In this document: piece after piece, positions 6,239-6,581 of the stretch | Numbering within the stretch: position 1 is the first letter of the stretch | How the letters are laid out: the number at the start of each line of letters is the position of its first letter | Source of the DNA: Candidatus Poseidoniales archaeon | Lineage (GTDB): Archaea; Thermoplasmatota; Poseidoniia; Poseidoniales; Poseidoniaceae | Assembly: GCA_012270265.1 (NCBI GenBank) | Contig: JAAXIR010000070.1 | Span: 1-6,581, forward strand | Direction of reading: 5' to 3' | Length of the DNA: 6,581 nt | The notes under the pieces: model-generated | Databases searched by the model: none | What the model saw: only the letters and a program-made list of their open reading frames with translations | What the model was told of the DNA's origin: nothing | Position numbers and translations under genes: made by a program

Positions 6239-6581
6239 TCAATCAAACCGCTGCAATTCCATCAATTCCTCGGTTGTGAGGGTGTCTCCAGACATGAGCT
6301 TGCTCATCAAATCCTGAACTTCGACACGTGCCGTTGGGCGCTCGCCTTCTCCGGCTTCTGCACTTCGTCGTGCACGCATCATGTCTTGGATGGAGTGCAA
6401 GCATCGAAGCGAAACGATGTAGAATCGGTGGGCTTTGTCAGCCTCTTGCTTTGTGTTGCGCAGTTCGCGGTGCTTTGAGTTCGCACGTTCACGCTGCTTG
6501 TTGACCTCCTTGGCCCACTGATTCATCAAGTCGTGCGCTTCCTGAGCGGCTGCTGCTGCTTGTTGAACGGCGTCGTGAGCG
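6239..6581 (-). CDS. Coiled-coil protein, COG1340-like, C-terminal part (gene runs off the window)
   Basis: 114 residues are visible and the frame is open through the window edge, so the true start lies outside. Codons near 6529 (TTG) and 6526 (ATG) are internal rather than starts, because the preceding sequence (HDAVQQAAAAAQEAHDL) is also helical and coding in character. The chain is highly charged and helical, with EAHDLMNQWAKEV, ANSKHRELRNTKQEADKAHR and FYIVSLRCLHSI. This is the pattern of the archaeal uncharacterised coiled-coil family COG1340, sometimes misannotated as phosphoserine phosphatase. An Arg/Glu-rich linker leads to a C-terminal LMSGDTLTTEELMELQRF, which resembles the family's usual ending. 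The cellular role is unknown. It ends in TGA 13 bases before the purP ATG on the same strand, so the two are probably cotranscribed. Confidence 0.78.
   Translation of the reverse strand, partial: AHDAVQQAAAAAQEAHDLMNQWAKEVNKQRERANSKHRELRNTKQEADKAHRFYIVSLRCLHSIQDMMRARRSAEAGEGERPTARVEVQDLMSKLMSGDTLTTEELMELQRFD

Noticed and set aside
6226..6246. TTG start of purP at 6246
   Set aside because: It overlaps the upstream stop region and adds seven residues not seen in the family. The ATG at 6225 gives a typical N-terminus.

Overview
The window is archaeal, most likely a marine Group II euryarchaeon (Candidatus Poseidoniales) or a close Thermoplasmatota relative. This placement is inference. It rests on a split RNA polymerase largest subunit (RpoA''), an L30e protein directly behind it, the archaeal purine enzyme PurP, and a very large calcium-binding-repeat surface protein of the sort common in marine Group II genomes. 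No marker in the window fixes the clade.

Layout. Plus strand: the 3' part of rpoA'' (window edge to 1121), rpl30e (1164-1463), then a long reading frame for a secreted, membrane-anchored protein (1518-4874). About 150 bp of non-coding DNA (4875-5025) separates this from two convergent minus-strand genes: purP (5026-6225) and, upstream of it, the C-terminal end of a coiled-coil protein of the COG1340 type (6239 to window end).

The surface protein reads as: signal peptide; seven propeller-like repeats of about 55-70 residues; some 500 residues of Asp-rich, Cys-containing thrombospondin type 3-like calcium-binding repeats; one transmembrane helix; and a Gln/Met/Pro-rich cytoplasmic tail ending in a short aromatic helical motif. 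Its frame is interrupted once, by an in-frame TAG at 3288-3290, and continues in the same frame and the same repeat pattern for another 527 codons.

The most notable observation is that rpoA'' has the same defect: an in-frame TAG at 27-29, upstream of the trigger loop, with no ATG, GTG or TTG between it and the trigger loop. All five complete gene ends in the window use TGA. Two readings compete. Either both TAGs are point mutations or sequencing errors (one G-to-T change each would do it), or TAG is read as an amino acid, or suppressed, in this organism. Raw reads and a genome-wide TAG survey would separate them.

rpoA'' and rpl30e belong to the transcription/translation operon. The usual next genes (nusA, rps12, rps7) are absent and the surface protein takes their place. 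purP closes archaeal IMP synthesis, although its ATP-grasp glycine-rich loop looks divergent.
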